Below, piece after piece: positions 20,720-30,284 of a stretch of 32,983 nt of DNA (positions within the stretch are counted from its first letter, which is position 1; each line of letters begins with the position of its first letter). A program made the position numbers and the translations under genes. The stretch lies in IMG/VR virus record IMGVR_UViG_3300002134_000302, positions 1-32,983 of that record, one strand, 5' to 3'. The stretch comes from a virus. Below the pieces are notes generated by a model that made no database searches, was not told the origin of the DNA, and saw only the letters and a list, made by a program, of their open reading frames with translations.

Positions 20720-21031
20720 ATGGCCAACTTTAACGCCACCATCGCTAAGCGAGATTTGCGCATGCTCACTCGCCTTGGTGATGCGCTGGTATGGACCAAA
20801 ACCGACACCACCACGGTGGAAGGTAACGGCATTATTGATTTAGAGGCGGAGATCTACGGCAACAACGATGCCGTGCCGTATATCGGTAAAGTTGTCACTG
20901 TGGCGCGTAGCTTTGTGGGCGTATACGCGATGGGAGAAACCATCACAGATACGCTTACCAGCAAGGTTTACAAACTGCAGCGCGTTGTTAAAGACGACGG
21001 GGCAGTGCGCACCATCGAGGTCACAACATGA
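20720..21031 (+). CDS. head-tail connector, gpFII-like
   Basis: A 103-residue protein with a strand-rich sequence (VVTVARSFVGVYAMGETITD then SKVYKLQRVVKDDGAVRTIE) of the kind seen in head completion proteins such as lambda FII, which sits between portal and tail. The stop overlaps the next ATG (ATGA-type, 21028-21031). Order (capsid, decoration, this gene, tail terminator, tail tube) supports the call; the sequence pattern alone is not specific. Confidence 0.65.
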   Translation: MANFNATIAKRDLRMLTRLGDALVWTKTDTTTVEGNGIIDLEAEIYGNNDAVPYIGKVVTVARSFVGVYAMGETITDTLTSKVYKLQRVVKDDGAVRTIEVTT

Positions 21032-21411
21032 TCGCCGATCTGGTCACGCTGCTAGAAAGCGTTAGCGAGCTGCAAACCGTGAAACAAGCCTACACGCTGG
21101 TACCGCTCGAAGATTTAAGCGAGGCCTGCCCGGCGTGCTTTGTGCTGCCAGTCGGCGAAAGCGCCGGCCAAAACACGGGTGACAATTATGTAAACCAAAG
21201 CCTAAGCACAGACTGGGGCTTTTTTGTGGTGTGCAAGGTAGAAGACCTAGACACGGTGCGACTTGCAATACGCACCAAGCTGCTGGGTTGGACGCCAAAT
21301 GCTTATTCAGACCACACCGTGTTTGTCAGTGGCGAAATACTAGACCTCAAGGGCGAATACCTGTGGTGGCGCGACGTTTACCGCACCAACACCTACATTC
21401 GCGCAACTTAA
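21028..21411 (+). CDS. tail terminator/completion protein, gpU-like
   Basis: A 127-residue protein, MIADLVTLLESVSELQTVKQ, with the usual form of gpU-like tail terminators: an N-terminal helix, then strands (ACFVLPVGE, DWGFFVVCKVEDL), a helix (TVRLAIRTKLLG) and a final strand around EYLWWRDVYRTNTYI. The terminator caps the tail tube and joins it to the head connector. It comes between the connector and the tail tube gene, as expected. Confidence 0.75.
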   Translation: MIADLVTLLESVSELQTVKQAYTLVPLEDLSEACPACFVLPVGESAGQNTGDNYVNQSLSTDWGFFVVCKVEDLDTVRLAIRTKLLGWTPNAYSDHTVFVSGEILDLKGEYLWWRDVYRTNTYIRAT

Positions 21412-21522
21412 CCGTTAAACCCTAACCCTTAGCGACCAGCAAACACCGTGCTTAGCGCGGCGCTTTTGCGTGGCCGCTTGTTACGCAAACCCAAACCACA
21501 ACCGCATTACAGGAGGTCAGTC

Positions 21523-21702
21523 ATGGCCAGATCTGGAGGACGTTACGTGCAAGACAAAGACGGCAAGCGCCGTTTAGTTAGCCGTACCCAACCAAAGCCG
21601 CGCAAGGTCACTGCCAAGGCTGGCAATACCGTTGCGCCTAAACCTGCACCGCAAACGCTGAATGTTAGTTCTGTGTCTGCTGCTGAAAAAGAGGCTAAAT
21701 AA
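21523..21702 (+). CDS. small basic tail-module protein
   Basis: A 59-residue protein, MARSGGRYVQDKDGKRRLVS, then a Pro/Ala/Lys-rich tail. ATG 21523 is chosen because AGGAGGTC, a near-perfect ribosome site, lies just upstream; a GTG at 21448 in frame has none. Small proteins with this opening stand before tail tube genes in many siphoviruses. Function unknown. Confidence 0.68.
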   Translation: MARSGGRYVQDKDGKRRLVSRTQPKPRKVTAKAGNTVAPKPAPQTLNVSSVSAAEKEAK

Positions 21703-21704
21703 TC

Positions 21705-22628
21705 ATGTTAGCAAAAAAGAAATATATTTTGGCCGTGGCAGAATCTGTTTACGGCACAGACCCAACGCCAGACGGCGCCAATGCTATTTTAACCAGCAAT
21801 TGCCAAGTGCAACCGCACCAAGGAAATCGCGTTAGCCGCAACCTAGATCGTCCAGGTTTGGGTAATGATCCAGAGATTGCGACTGGTCGCTTTACTACTG
21901 TGACCTTTGATGTAGAGCTTGCGGGCTCTGGCGAGGCAGGCACCGCACCGGGCTGGGGTGTGTTGTTGCTGGGCTGTGGTTTTGATGAGACGGTAGTGGC
22001 TGACACGAGCGTAACTTATGGGCCAGTCTCCGATAGTTTTGACTCGCTTACTATTTATTACTACCTAGATGGCGAGCTACATAAGCTCACCGGCGCACGC
22101 GGTACGGTTAGCTTTAACTTAAGCCGCGACCAAATCCCAATGATGAGTTTTAGCTTTACCGGCTTGCATAACGACCCGACAGCACCCGTGCTGATCGCGC
22201 CAGACACCTCTGTATTTGTGCAACCACTGCCAGTAACAGAAGACAACACGACAACTTACGATGTAGACAGCTTTGCTGTGCGTGCAGAGACCTTCACGCT
22301 CGACATGGCCAACAGCGTGGTTTATCGCAACGTGGTTAACTCAGAGAGTGTGATTCTGACTGACCGCGCGCCGGCTGGCACTTTGGTATTTGAGCAAGAA
22401 GCCATTGGCACCAAAAACTTTTGGGCGCTGAGCAAGTCTGGCGAGCTGGTCGAGATCGACATTGTGCACGGCACCACGGCCGGCAACATTGTGCAGATCA
22501 CGGGCAGTCAAGTTCAGCTGTCTCAGCCAAGCCTTGGCGATAGCGATGGCCTCAGCACCATGAGCATGAACACGCTGTGGACGCCAACCGATTCGGGCGA
22601 TGATGAAGTCTCTATTATAGTGACGTAA
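21705..22628 (+). CDS. major tail tube protein
   Basis: A 307-residue protein, starting MLAKKKYILAVAESVYGTDP. The tail-tube pattern is present: a first strand and loop, a conserved glycine-rich central part (GLGNDPEIATGRFTTVTFDV), then repeated strands (YYYLDGELHKLTGARGTVSF). It is in the right place, after the terminator protein and before the chaperones. Tube proteins stack as hexamers around the tape measure. It is longer than lambda gpV (246). Confidence 0.85.
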   Translation: MLAKKKYILAVAESVYGTDPTPDGANAILTSNCQVQPHQGNRVSRNLDRPGLGNDPEIATGRFTTVTFDVELAGSGEAGTAPGWGVLLLGCGFDETVVADTSVTYGPVSDSFDSLTIYYYLDGELHKLTGARGTVSFNLSRDQIPMMSFSFTGLHNDPTAPVLIAPDTSVFVQPLPVTEDNTTTYDVDSFAVRAETFTLDMANSVVYRNVVNSESVILTDRAPAGTLVFEQEAIGTKNFWALSKSGELVEIDIVHGTTAGNIVQITGSQVQLSQPSLGDSDGLSTMSMNTLWTPTDSGDDEVSIIVT

Positions 22629-22691
22629 TCAGTTCTCGGTGGCGTGCCGTCCGTCGCGCCGCCGAGGCCCGAACCTAACAACGGACAACCG

Positions 22692-22719
22692 AAAAGCCGC
22701 GCATTTGTGCGGCTTTTTT
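22692..22719 (+). terminator. rho-independent terminator after the tail tube gene
   Basis: Stem AAAGCCGC (22693-22700) with GCGGCTTT (22708-22715), short loop extended by further pairs, and a T-run. A terminator after the strongly needed tube gene would reduce expression of later tail genes. Confidence 0.88.
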
Positions 22720-22744
22720 ATACCCAAAATTTAACGGATAACGG

Positions 22745-23140
22745 ATGCACATTATGACTATTAAACTAGCAATGAAAGGCCACGTAAAATCGTCAATCAC
22801 GGCAAAAGTGCCATCAGACAATCGCGCTGGCTACGACAAAAAGACCTTCACTGCTCGCATTAAAAAGCTCTACGGCGACGAAAAGAAAACCTTTTTAGAC
22901 AATCTTGCAGATCGCAAAGACGTCGACATAGCCCGCGAGTTAGTCACTGAGCTAGATAAAATGGAATGGTTCGCCACGGCAGAAGATGGCTCAGCGCTGG
23001 TGCTAAAAGGCGACACATTAGATGAGTTTTTTGATTTGATGGACGACACCGCCGTTGACTACATCATGGCTCCGCTGGCCCGCGAGTGCGTGCAAGCGCA
23101 GGACGAAGGCATGCGCCGGATGCTTGAAGGAAAAAACTAG
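22745..23140 (+). CDS. tail assembly chaperone G
   Basis: A 131-residue protein in the slot of lambda gpG, between tail tube and tape measure. It is charged and helical (KKTFTARIKKLYGDEKKTFL, and an acidic C-terminus with DEFFDLMDD). Its last codons read GGA AAA AAC TAG, so the stop follows at once on a slippery heptamer. Most ribosomes should make this short product, which holds the tape measure in solution. ATG 22745 or 22754 may be used. Confidence 0.82.
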   Translation: MHIMTIKLAMKGHVKSSITAKVPSDNRAGYDKKTFTARIKKLYGDEKKTFLDNLADRKDVDIARELVTELDKMEWFATAEDGSALVLKGDTLDEFFDLMDDTAVDYIMAPLARECVQAQDEGMRRMLEGKN

Positions 23141-23472
23141 AAGCCGCCGGTCGGTATTGGGCGCGGCCGACTGGTAAGGACGACACCGAGGCAGATCTGG
23201 AATTTATACAGCTACCAGACTCTGCCTTGCCCCCTAAAAACAACGATGAATTTGAGCTCTACCCCGAAAACCTAAAAGCCTGGCAAGTATTTAACGACTG
23301 CTGCACCCAGTGGCACGTCGGCATGGCTGGTTATACGGGGCTGGATTACACAGCAGTAGAGACCGTGCTGCGCCTGCAGCGAATAAAACCCAAACACCAC
23401 CCCGACATTTTTTGGCGAGTGCAGCGCATAGAGCGCGGCGCGCTAAATGCGATGAATGAGCAGCGGAAATAA
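22745..23472 (+). CDS. tail assembly chaperone G-T, made by -1 frameshift
   Basis: After A AAA AAC at 23131-23137 a shift of one base back continues the frame from CTA at 23137 to the stop at 23472 with no stop codon, giving about 242 residues. The T part has WYARP-like opening residues (GRYWARPTGK), an acidic stretch, then YPENLKAWQVFNDCCTQWHV and a C-terminal basic helix, as in the T portions of such chaperones. The G-T form binds both the tape measure and the tube protein. Translating the T part alone from TTG 23227 is unlikely. Confidence 0.85.
23131..23137 (+). promoter_or_regulatory. programmed -1 ribosomal frameshift site
   Basis: The heptamer A AAA AAC is in phase (GGA AAA AAC TAG) and immediately precedes the stop of gene G. 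It is one of the most efficient -1 slippery sites known in bacteria. Confidence 0.88.
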
Positions 23473-23475
23473 ATA

Positions 23476-26400
23476 ATGGCGAATAAGCAAAGAATCGTAT
23501 TGCTGTTAGAAGGCGATGCCAAAGGCGCTATTAAAGCCACTGTTGAAACCGGCAAAGGGCTGGACAAGGTTACTGAAAAGGGCAAAAACACGTCCAAACA
23601 GTTACGCGACCTTACCGAAAAAGGCGTTAAATGGGGCGCCGCTGCGGCAGGCGCGGCGGCGGCAGGTACCGCTTTGCTCATTAAGCAGCAGCTCGACTTA
23701 ATCGATAACACTGCCAAAACGTCTGACAAGCTTGGCATTGCCACTGAAAAGCTCACCGCCATGCGTGTGCAGGCTGAGTTGACGGGTGTTGGCGCCGGTA
23801 CAATGGACATGGCATTGCAGCGCATGGTGCGTAGGCTGGCAGAGGCAGCCGAAGGTACTGGTGAGGCAAAGGGCGCTCTAGCTGAGCTAAACCTTGACGC
23901 ACAAGCGATGGCTAAATTAAGCCCAGATAAACAGTTTGGCGCCATTGCTGATGCGATGGAAAACGTCGACAAGCAAAGCGATAAAGTTCGTCTTGCATTC
24001 AAATTGTTCGACTCAGAGGGTGTGGCGCTCGTTAACACCTTAAAAGGCGGAAGCGCAGCTGCTCTTGAGGCTGAGCAATTCACTGAGCAGTGGGGTTTGG
24101 CGATCAACCGTGTCGATGCCAGCAAAATAGAACAAGCTAACGATGCGCTTACAATGGCGTCGCAGGCATCGCAAGGTTTTTGGAAGCAACTTACTGTCAA
24201 TGTGAGCCCTGCGATAACCGGTATTGCTAAAGAGATGCTGGGGTTTGGTGAGAGTTTTGGCACATCAGGAGAGCTGGCAGACAAAGCCTTTAAAGCCATT
24301 GTCACCGGCGCGGGTTTTGTGGCCGATATGGGCCGCGTGTTACATCTTGTTTTTAAAGGCGCAACTTGGGCTTTAGCGCAATGGTATGCGGGATTTGCTG
24401 ACACCTTTGCCGGTGCGGATCGAATAGTTACGAGTCTTCTAAACAAGTTGCCCGAGGCGTTGGGCGGCGGTTCGTTTGAGACCTCGGATTTCTTGCAGAA
24501 TTTATCTGGTGCACTACGCAGCACGGCAACTGAAATAGGCAAGGAATTCACAGAGCTACTTGAAAAGCCGCTAGCTAGTACGACATTCCCTCAAAAAATA
24601 AAAGAGTGGGAAGAAACGGCAACGGCTGCAGGTGAAAAGGTCGCGGCTAGCGCCAAAGTGGTGGCGGGCGACTACGAAGCCGCTGCCGGCGCAGCTGAGA
24701 TCCTCACAGCTGCAGAACAAAAGCGGCGTAACGAAGCGGAAAAATTAGCTGCGCAAAAGGCAGATTTGTTCGGCGACGCAGAATACCAAGTAGGCTTACT
24801 GTCGCGCGAGCTCACTGCAACTTATGAAGGAGCAGAAGCGCTTGCCGCCTTTAACCGCGAAAAATTTATAGAAGCGGCGTTACGCTCTGAGTCTGCCCAA
24901 AAACTACTCCCCGCTGAACTGGAAAAATACAAAGCCCTTATGGGCGCGCAGTATGATCTTGCCGAAGCAATTAAAGAAAAAACCGAAGCCGACAAAGCCG
25001 CTGCCGACGCCGCCAAAGACGCCGCCGGCGCAATGGATAAATTTCTAAATGGCAGTTTTGGCGATGGCCTTGCAGAAGGTTTTAACCAAGGCAGCAAGGC
25101 ACTATCTAGCTTTATCGACGGCTTTAGCGAACTGTTAGATGTGCAAGAGCAATACAACGCTGCCCAGCTAGATGCCAGCGCGACAGAGGCTGAAAAAGCA
25201 AAAGCGGCTGAGCTATACCAGTCTGCACAAATCGGCCTCTATGGCGACATGGCCGCTGCCAGTAAGCAGTTTTTTGACGAAGGCAGCAGCGGCTACGAAG
25301 CGCTACAAAAAGCCGAACAGACGTTTAGGCTGTTTGAGATTGCCATGGCGGGCAAGGCGCTAGCGGCCAAGCTATTTACTGTTGAAGCATCTACCGCCGC
25401 CACGGTTGCAAGCGTGGCGCCTACAGTTGCTGCCGAGGGTGCAAAAGCAACTGCGGCTGGTGCGGCTGCGGCTGCGTCGTCTATGGTGGGCACGCCTTTC
25501 CCCGCAAATCTTGGTGCTTTGGCGGCCACTATTGCTGCGCTCGCCGCTATTGGCGTTCTCGTTGGTGGAGGGGGCGGCTCTGGCGGCTTGTCTGCATCAC
25601 AGCAAGCACAGCAAACCCAAGGCACTGGTACTGTATTGGGTGATAGTTCAGCCAAGTCTGATAGCGCATTTAAAGCCTTAGATCTAATGGAGCAGCACTT
25701 ATCAGACGGTCTACAAGTAAGTTCTGGAATGCTATCTGAGCTGCGCGCGCTTAATGCCAATATTGCTGGACTGGGAAATCTCCTAGGTCGCCAGCTAGAT
25801 TTTAGCGGAGGCTTGATTGATGCCGGCACTGGCTCTGCTTTAGGTGGCGCTGGCAGCCTTGTTGACGACACTATTATGGATGCGCTCGATGTTGTGACGT
25901 TGGGCTTTGCAGATGACTTAGATAAGTTGTTAGGCGGGATTGTAGGTAGTGTTGGTGGTGCAATTAGCTCCAAAAGCTCTAAGAAAGTTGATGAAGGCTT
26001 GCAGATACTTGGCGGTGACATAGCCGACATAATAGATGGCGGCATTGTTGATGCGCTCGCTTATGCAAAAATCCGCACTAAGAAGCGTAAGCTTGGCAGT
26101 GGTACTAAGACTAGCTACAGCACTATAACTGAGTCGTTAGGTGATGAAATAGCAGGTCAGTTCGGTCAGGTTATTGGTAGTGTCTACGAGTCGGTATTTT
26201 CAGCCATCGAGATGCTTGGTGTTGGTGATACCTCAGGATTAAGTACATTTGCAGGCCTGAGCATATCAACCAAGGGTTTATCTGCTGAGGATGCGCAAAA
26301 GGAGATTGGCGCGGTACTGAGTGCTTTTGCTGATGATGTTGCGTCTTCGGTAATTCCGTCATTAATTAATTTTCAAAATGTTGGTGAGGGTCTGTTTGAA

Positions 26401-28833
26401 ACTCTCACTCGCGTAGCTACACAAGTTGCAATATTCCGCGATACCAACGACGCCCTTGGTGTATCAATTGTTAATCTATCGAATGAGGGTGTGCTCGTTC
26501 TAGCTGACGATCTTGCTACCGCAGCGGGCGGCATAGAAAATTACGCTGAAAACATGCGGAACTTTACCGAACTAGTTTTAACCGACGCGGAAAAATTCGG
26601 GCAAACACAAGGTTATGTGGCGGCCATGTTTGATCGGCTTGGCTTGGCGGTCCCGCCTACAACTGATGCGTTAAAGCAATTGGTGGCTACGCTTGATGCA
26701 GATGCCTTTACAGCAATTACATCTGCCAGCGATTTGCTCGACGACTACTACAGCAAATTAGAAGACTACACCAAGTCCGCTTACGACTTTGACACCGCCC
26801 TAGGTCTTAATGATGGCCGCAAAGAACTGCGCGAAGCACTCGCCGCCGTCGGCCATAATTTAGACGTTGTTGAAACAGCGGCGCAGTCGGGCGTGTCTGC
26901 GTTGGCGCAATTATTCAACGGCTTAACCGACGTACAAAAATCAGGGCTAGAGCCGTTTACGGATGCTATTTTGGCTTTGTCGCCTGCGCTTAAGTCTGCC
27001 TCTGCAATAGCAAACGAGCGTGCAAATTTAGAAGTGCAGTTGCTGCAATTGCTTGGTGACACTGATGAGCTGCGCCGCCGAGAGCGCGAAGCGCTTGATG
27101 CCAGTAACCGATCTTTATACGACCAGATTAATGCCGTTAGAGATCAACAGGCGGCAAATGCAGAACTGGCGCGCTCGTTTGAGCAGCTTAGAAGTGTGTC
27201 GCAAGGCATACAGCAATACTTAGATGGTCTAGCAGTCAGCGACTATAACGGCACACCGCTAGATCAAGCCTCTACGGCGGTGCAGCAGTTTAGAAATTTG
27301 GCCCAGTCTGCATTGGGCGGCGACGTAGATGCCGCACAGCAGCTTACCAGCGCGGCTAGTACCGCCTTGAGCTTGAGTGAGTCTGCTTATGCAAGTGGTG
27401 CGCAATTCCAATCTGTGTTTAATGAGGTAAAAGCAACCCTGGCGAATGTTGCAAGCTCCATAAATATAGAGACTTTTGAGCAGCAGCAAATTCGGCTGCT
27501 AGAAGAGCAACTTGCAGCACTGGATCAGCTCGGCGAGTCGCTCACAGTAGAGCTAACAACATCGTCAACGTCTGAGATTGAAAAGCTCATTAAATACGTT
27601 ACGGATACCGACGACTTCCCAGACGATTTAAAAACGCTGGCATTAAGCAGCGCCAGCACGTTTACAAAAACACTGGACTATCTGGTGGGCACCGACTTAC
27701 CGCCAGACGCCAAACTGCTTGCGCTAAGCACCACCAGCGTGCTGACTAAAACTGCAAATTATGTGGTTGGCGCTACGCTGCCGTCAGACTTAAAAGAGCT
27801 GGCATTAACGCAAAGCAGCGGCCTGCTGCGTACTATTAATGCAGAGATGGCAGCGGGTGCAGATTACGACGCGGTAATGCTTGCGCTAAAGAGCAGCAAC
27901 GTAGTAAGCGCTACGGTTAATGCGTTGTTAGCAAGCGGCTATGATCAAAATGCGCTAGAACTCGCCATGCTGGCAGAGAACTCAATAAGCGCAACCGTAA
28001 ATGCCACGCTTGCCAGCGGTGCAAATCAGCAAGCGCTTAATCTTGCATTTGCGCAATCCGGCACTATCACAAAATCTATTCAGGCGCTTAAGGCGGGCGG
28101 CTATAACGAGCAGGCGGCCGCGATTGCAAGCGCATACAGCAGCACTATTTATAAAACGATACAAGCCTCTGGCGGCAACTTAAACACTGACCAGCGAGCT
28201 ATTTTAAATACGCTTAATGGCAGCTCAAACGTCAATGTAGATGCTGATGTGTTGCTGCGCACTGATGCGACAATGAGCGATTTGCTTAACTCTCTTACAA
28301 GCCTCAGCACTTCAATGGCGTATTACTTAGATTATATAAGAATATATACAAGAGATATGTATACCCTGTTTGTGAACTTTGGGTTGGGCAGCAAGGCGCT
28401 AACTGTCACCTCTAAAAATCAGTCAGGCAGCAGCTATGCAAGATTTGCCGACGGCGGCTACGTAAGCGGCGCTGGCACCGGCACTAGCGATAGCATTAGC
28501 GCGATGTTGTCCAACGGAGAATACGTTGTTAAAGCGTCGGCAGTTAAAAACCTTGGCGTAGGGTTTTTAGACAATATCAATGCCGGCTCGGTGCCGGTTG
28601 CGCCGGTGAGTATGCCGCGCTTAGCCAATAACAATGCAGAGCTTGTTGCTGAGCTGCGCACGCTGCGCAAAGACCTCAACACGCTGATGACGCAGCAAAA
28701 TAAAGACATAAATCACCAGACCCATATAGGTGCCGCTGGCAGCAAGCAATCTATTGATCAGCTTAAATCGATCAATAATCGCGTTGCGAATTTAGAGTCA
28801 GCGATCAAAACCGCAGAGCTATTAAGATCATGA
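23476..28833 (+). CDS. tail tape measure protein
   Basis: A 1785-residue protein that sets tail length and helps DNA entry. The N-terminal part has long helices with an alanine-rich hydrophobic stretch (KWGAAAAGAAAAGTALLIKQ) around residues 53-73. A second hydrophobic stretch (LAATIAALAAIGVLVGGGGG) lies near residues 680-700. Residues about 1376-1565 are seven degenerate repeats of about 27 residues. The C-terminus carries the common tape-measure motif FADGGYVSGAGTGTSDSISA followed by MLSNGEYVVKA. It begins three bases after G-T. At about 1.5 angstrom per residue the tail would be near 250 nm, roughly twice lambda. Confidence 0.95.
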   Translation: MANKQRIVLLLEGDAKGAIKATVETGKGLDKVTEKGKNTSKQLRDLTEKGVKWGAAAAGAAAAGTALLIKQQLDLIDNTAKTSDKLGIATEKLTAMRVQAELTGVGAGTMDMALQRMVRRLAEAAEGTGEAKGALAELNLDAQAMAKLSPDKQFGAIADAMENVDKQSDKVRLAFKLFDSEGVALVNTLKGGSAAALEAEQFTEQWGLAINRVDASKIEQANDALTMASQASQGFWKQLTVNVSPAITGIAKEMLGFGESFGTSGELADKAFKAIVTGAGFVADMGRVLHLVFKGATWALAQWYAGFADTFAGADRIVTSLLNKLPEALGGGSFETSDFLQNLSGALRSTATEIGKEFTELLEKPLASTTFPQKIKEWEETATAAGEKVAASAKVVAGDYEAAAGAAEILTAAEQKRRNEAEKLAAQKADLFGDAEYQVGLLSRELTATYEGAEALAAFNREKFIEAALRSESAQKLLPAELEKYKALMGAQYDLAEAIKEKTEADKAAADAAKDAAGAMDKFLNGSFGDGLAEGFNQGSKALSSFIDGFSELLDVQEQYNAAQLDASATEAEKAKAAELYQSAQIGLYGDMAAASKQFFDEGSSGYEALQKAEQTFRLFEIAMAGKALAAKLFTVEASTAATVASVAPTVAAEGAKATAAGAAAAASSMVGTPFPANLGALAATIAALAAIGVLVGGGGGSGGLSASQQAQQTQGTGTVLGDSSAKSDSAFKALDLMEQHLSDGLQVSSGMLSELRALNANIAGLGNLLGRQLDFSGGLIDAGTGSALGGAGSLVDDTIMDALDVVTLGFADDLDKLLGGIVGSVGGAISSKSSKKVDEGLQILGGDIADIIDGGIVDALAYAKIRTKKRKLGSGTKTSYSTITESLGDEIAGQFGQVIGSVYESVFSAIEMLGVGDTSGLSTFAGLSISTKGLSAEDAQKEIGAVLSAFADDVASSVIPSLINFQNVGEGLFETLTRVATQVAIFRDTNDALGVSIVNLSNEGVLVLADDLATAAGGIENYAENMRNFTELVLTDAEKFGQTQGYVAAMFDRLGLAVPPTTDALKQLVATLDADAFTAITSASDLLDDYYSKLEDYTKSAYDFDTALGLNDGRKELREALAAVGHNLDVVETAAQSGVSALAQLFNGLTDVQKSGLEPFTDAILALSPALKSASAIANERANLEVQLLQLLGDTDELRRREREALDASNRSLYDQINAVRDQQAANAELARSFEQLRSVSQGIQQYLDGLAVSDYNGTPLDQASTAVQQFRNLAQSALGGDVDAAQQLTSAASTALSLSESAYASGAQFQSVFNEVKATLANVASSINIETFEQQQIRLLEEQLAALDQLGESLTVELTTSSTSEIEKLIKYVTDTDDFPDDLKTLALSSASTFTKTLDYLVGTDLPPDAKLLALSTTSVLTKTANYVVGATLPSDLKELALTQSSGLLRTINAEMAAGADYDAVMLALKSSNVVSATVNALLASGYDQNALELAMLAENSISATVNATLASGANQQALNLAFAQSGTITKSIQALKAGGYNEQAAAIASAYSSTIYKTIQASGGNLNTDQRAILNTLNGSSNVNVDADVLLRTDATMSDLLNSLTSLSTSMAYYLDYIRIYTRDMYTLFVNFGLGSKALTVTSKNQSGSSYARFADGGYVSGAGTGTSDSISAMLSNGEYVVKASAVKNLGVGFLDNINAGSVPVAPVSMPRLANNNAELVAELRTLRKDLNTLMTQQNKDINHQTHIGAAGSKQSIDQLKSINNRVANLESAIKTAELLRS

Positions 28834-30281
28834 TTTGGGCTGTAGACATTGCTGCACTAGACGGCACCGGCTCGGCTGAAACCTTGCGCTTTGCAAGCGG
28901 CGATTACACGCAGATAGACAGCCCCACCGAACATTACTATTACGACCTGCGCCTTATTCAGCCGGCGCTTTTTCAGGTGCGGGCAAACACTGGGCCGCTG
29001 TTGCCTGGCGGGGGCCGGTCTAGTGTTGGGCAAGTTGAGCTGTTAAACACCGACGGTGGCTTAGACTACCTTGCGGACTACGCAGTAGATGGCAGGGCGA
29101 TGACCGTGCGCCAAATCAATAACGGCACGCCGACCACGTTTTTAAGCGCCACAGTAGAGCGCATGACGTTTAGCGGTAGCCGTGTGATTTTTACATTGCG
29201 CGACCCACTTGCCGCGTTAGATGACGCCATTGCGAGCGATGTGTTTGCGGGTGACAACGTATTGCCTGCCGGCGTAGAGGGCACCGCAGACGACATAGGC
29301 GGCACTCGCAAACCGCTGGTATTTGGCAGCGTGGTCAATGCCACGCCGGTGCTAGTCAACACCTCAAAACTGATTTACCAAATACACGATGGCAGCGACG
29401 TTACCGTAACGGCTGTGCGCGACCGTGGCGTGGCGCTCACGTTTGAGAGCACCGCTACCGACTTAACTGACTTGCTCACCACGGCACCGGCGGCGGGCTA
29501 TTGGCGCACGTTTGAGGGCTATATAAGTTTAGGCTCTGCCGCCCAATCAATAACCTGTGACGCGGCCCGTGATGACATTGGCGCGGGCGACGTGTTTGAC
29601 GAGCTTGCAACATTGGCAGGCTTTAGCACCAACGGCAGCGACATTACTGCGCTTAATGCTATTGGCGATGTGGGCCTGTACGTCACATCAGACACTACCC
29701 ACAAAGCAGCGCTAGAAAGCATCGCGCATGGCGGCGGTTGTTACTTTGCATTAAATGCGGCGGGGGTAATTCGCGTTGTGCCGCTGGCCGCACCCAGCAC
29801 GGCAGACATCACTGTTGAAGACTGGCAAATCGCCAGCCTAGACAGATCTGCCGTTGGCTCAGGCGGCAATGGCTTGCCGATTTACAAAGTCACTGTGCAA
29901 GCAGATGCGGTGGCTACGGTGCAAGCTGACTTGGCATCAGCTGCGGTAAACCCTGCGCGTTACGCCAGCGAATATCGCAGCGCGGTGGCGACTGATGCAG
30001 CAATTAAAACGCGGCATCCCCTCTCAACTGAATTAATTATTAACAGCCCATTGCGCGACATAAGCGACGCGCAAGCCGTGGCTGATGATGTGTTGCCGCT
30101 GCTAAAAATACGTCGAGACGTAGTGGAGTGCGGCGTAAAAGACTTGGATGTAAGCGCGTTGTTTGTGGGTGCCAGCGTCACTATAAACACGCTGCGCCTA
30201 GGCTACCCGCGCACATTTGTTTTGCTGGGCTGGCGTTTAGACGCAACAGCAAACCGCACTTACTTAAATTTATGGGGTTAA
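28830..30281 (+). CDS. distal tail/baseplate protein
   Basis: A 483-residue protein that follows the tape measure with an ATGA overlap at 28830-28833. The first part opens MIWAVDIAALDGTGSAETLR and is strand-rich (RFASGDYTQIDSPTEHYYYD). The middle has strands with Thr/Val, and the C-terminus has the helix-strand pattern RDISDAQAVADDVLPLLKIR then VGASVTINTLRLGYP. This is consistent with a distal tail or hub protein. No enzyme motif is seen. Named by position and architecture rather than a specific family. Confidence 0.7.
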   Translation: MIWAVDIAALDGTGSAETLRFASGDYTQIDSPTEHYYYDLRLIQPALFQVRANTGPLLPGGGRSSVGQVELLNTDGGLDYLADYAVDGRAMTVRQINNGTPTTFLSATVERMTFSGSRVIFTLRDPLAALDDAIASDVFAGDNVLPAGVEGTADDIGGTRKPLVFGSVVNATPVLVNTSKLIYQIHDGSDVTVTAVRDRGVALTFESTATDLTDLLTTAPAAGYWRTFEGYISLGSAAQSITCDAARDDIGAGDVFDELATLAGFSTNGSDITALNAIGDVGLYVTSDTTHKAALESIAHGGGCYFALNAAGVIRVVPLAAPSTADITVEDWQIASLDRSAVGSGGNGLPIYKVTVQADAVATVQADLASAAVNPARYASEYRSAVATDAAIKTRHPLSTELIINSPLRDISDAQAVADDVLPLLKIRRDVVECGVKDLDVSALFVGASVTINTLRLGYPRTFVLLGWRLDATANRTYLNLWG

Positions 30282-30284
30282 TAA

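Noticed and set aside
23346-24551. A 401-residue open frame antisense to the start of the tape measure gene
   Set aside because: It mirrors a long Ala-rich coding region, is Ser/Pro/Ala-rich without any motif, and runs against every other late gene.
25293-26045. A 250-residue antisense frame within the tape measure gene
   Set aside because: Its composition is that of a reverse-complement shadow, with no ribosome site and no conserved pattern.
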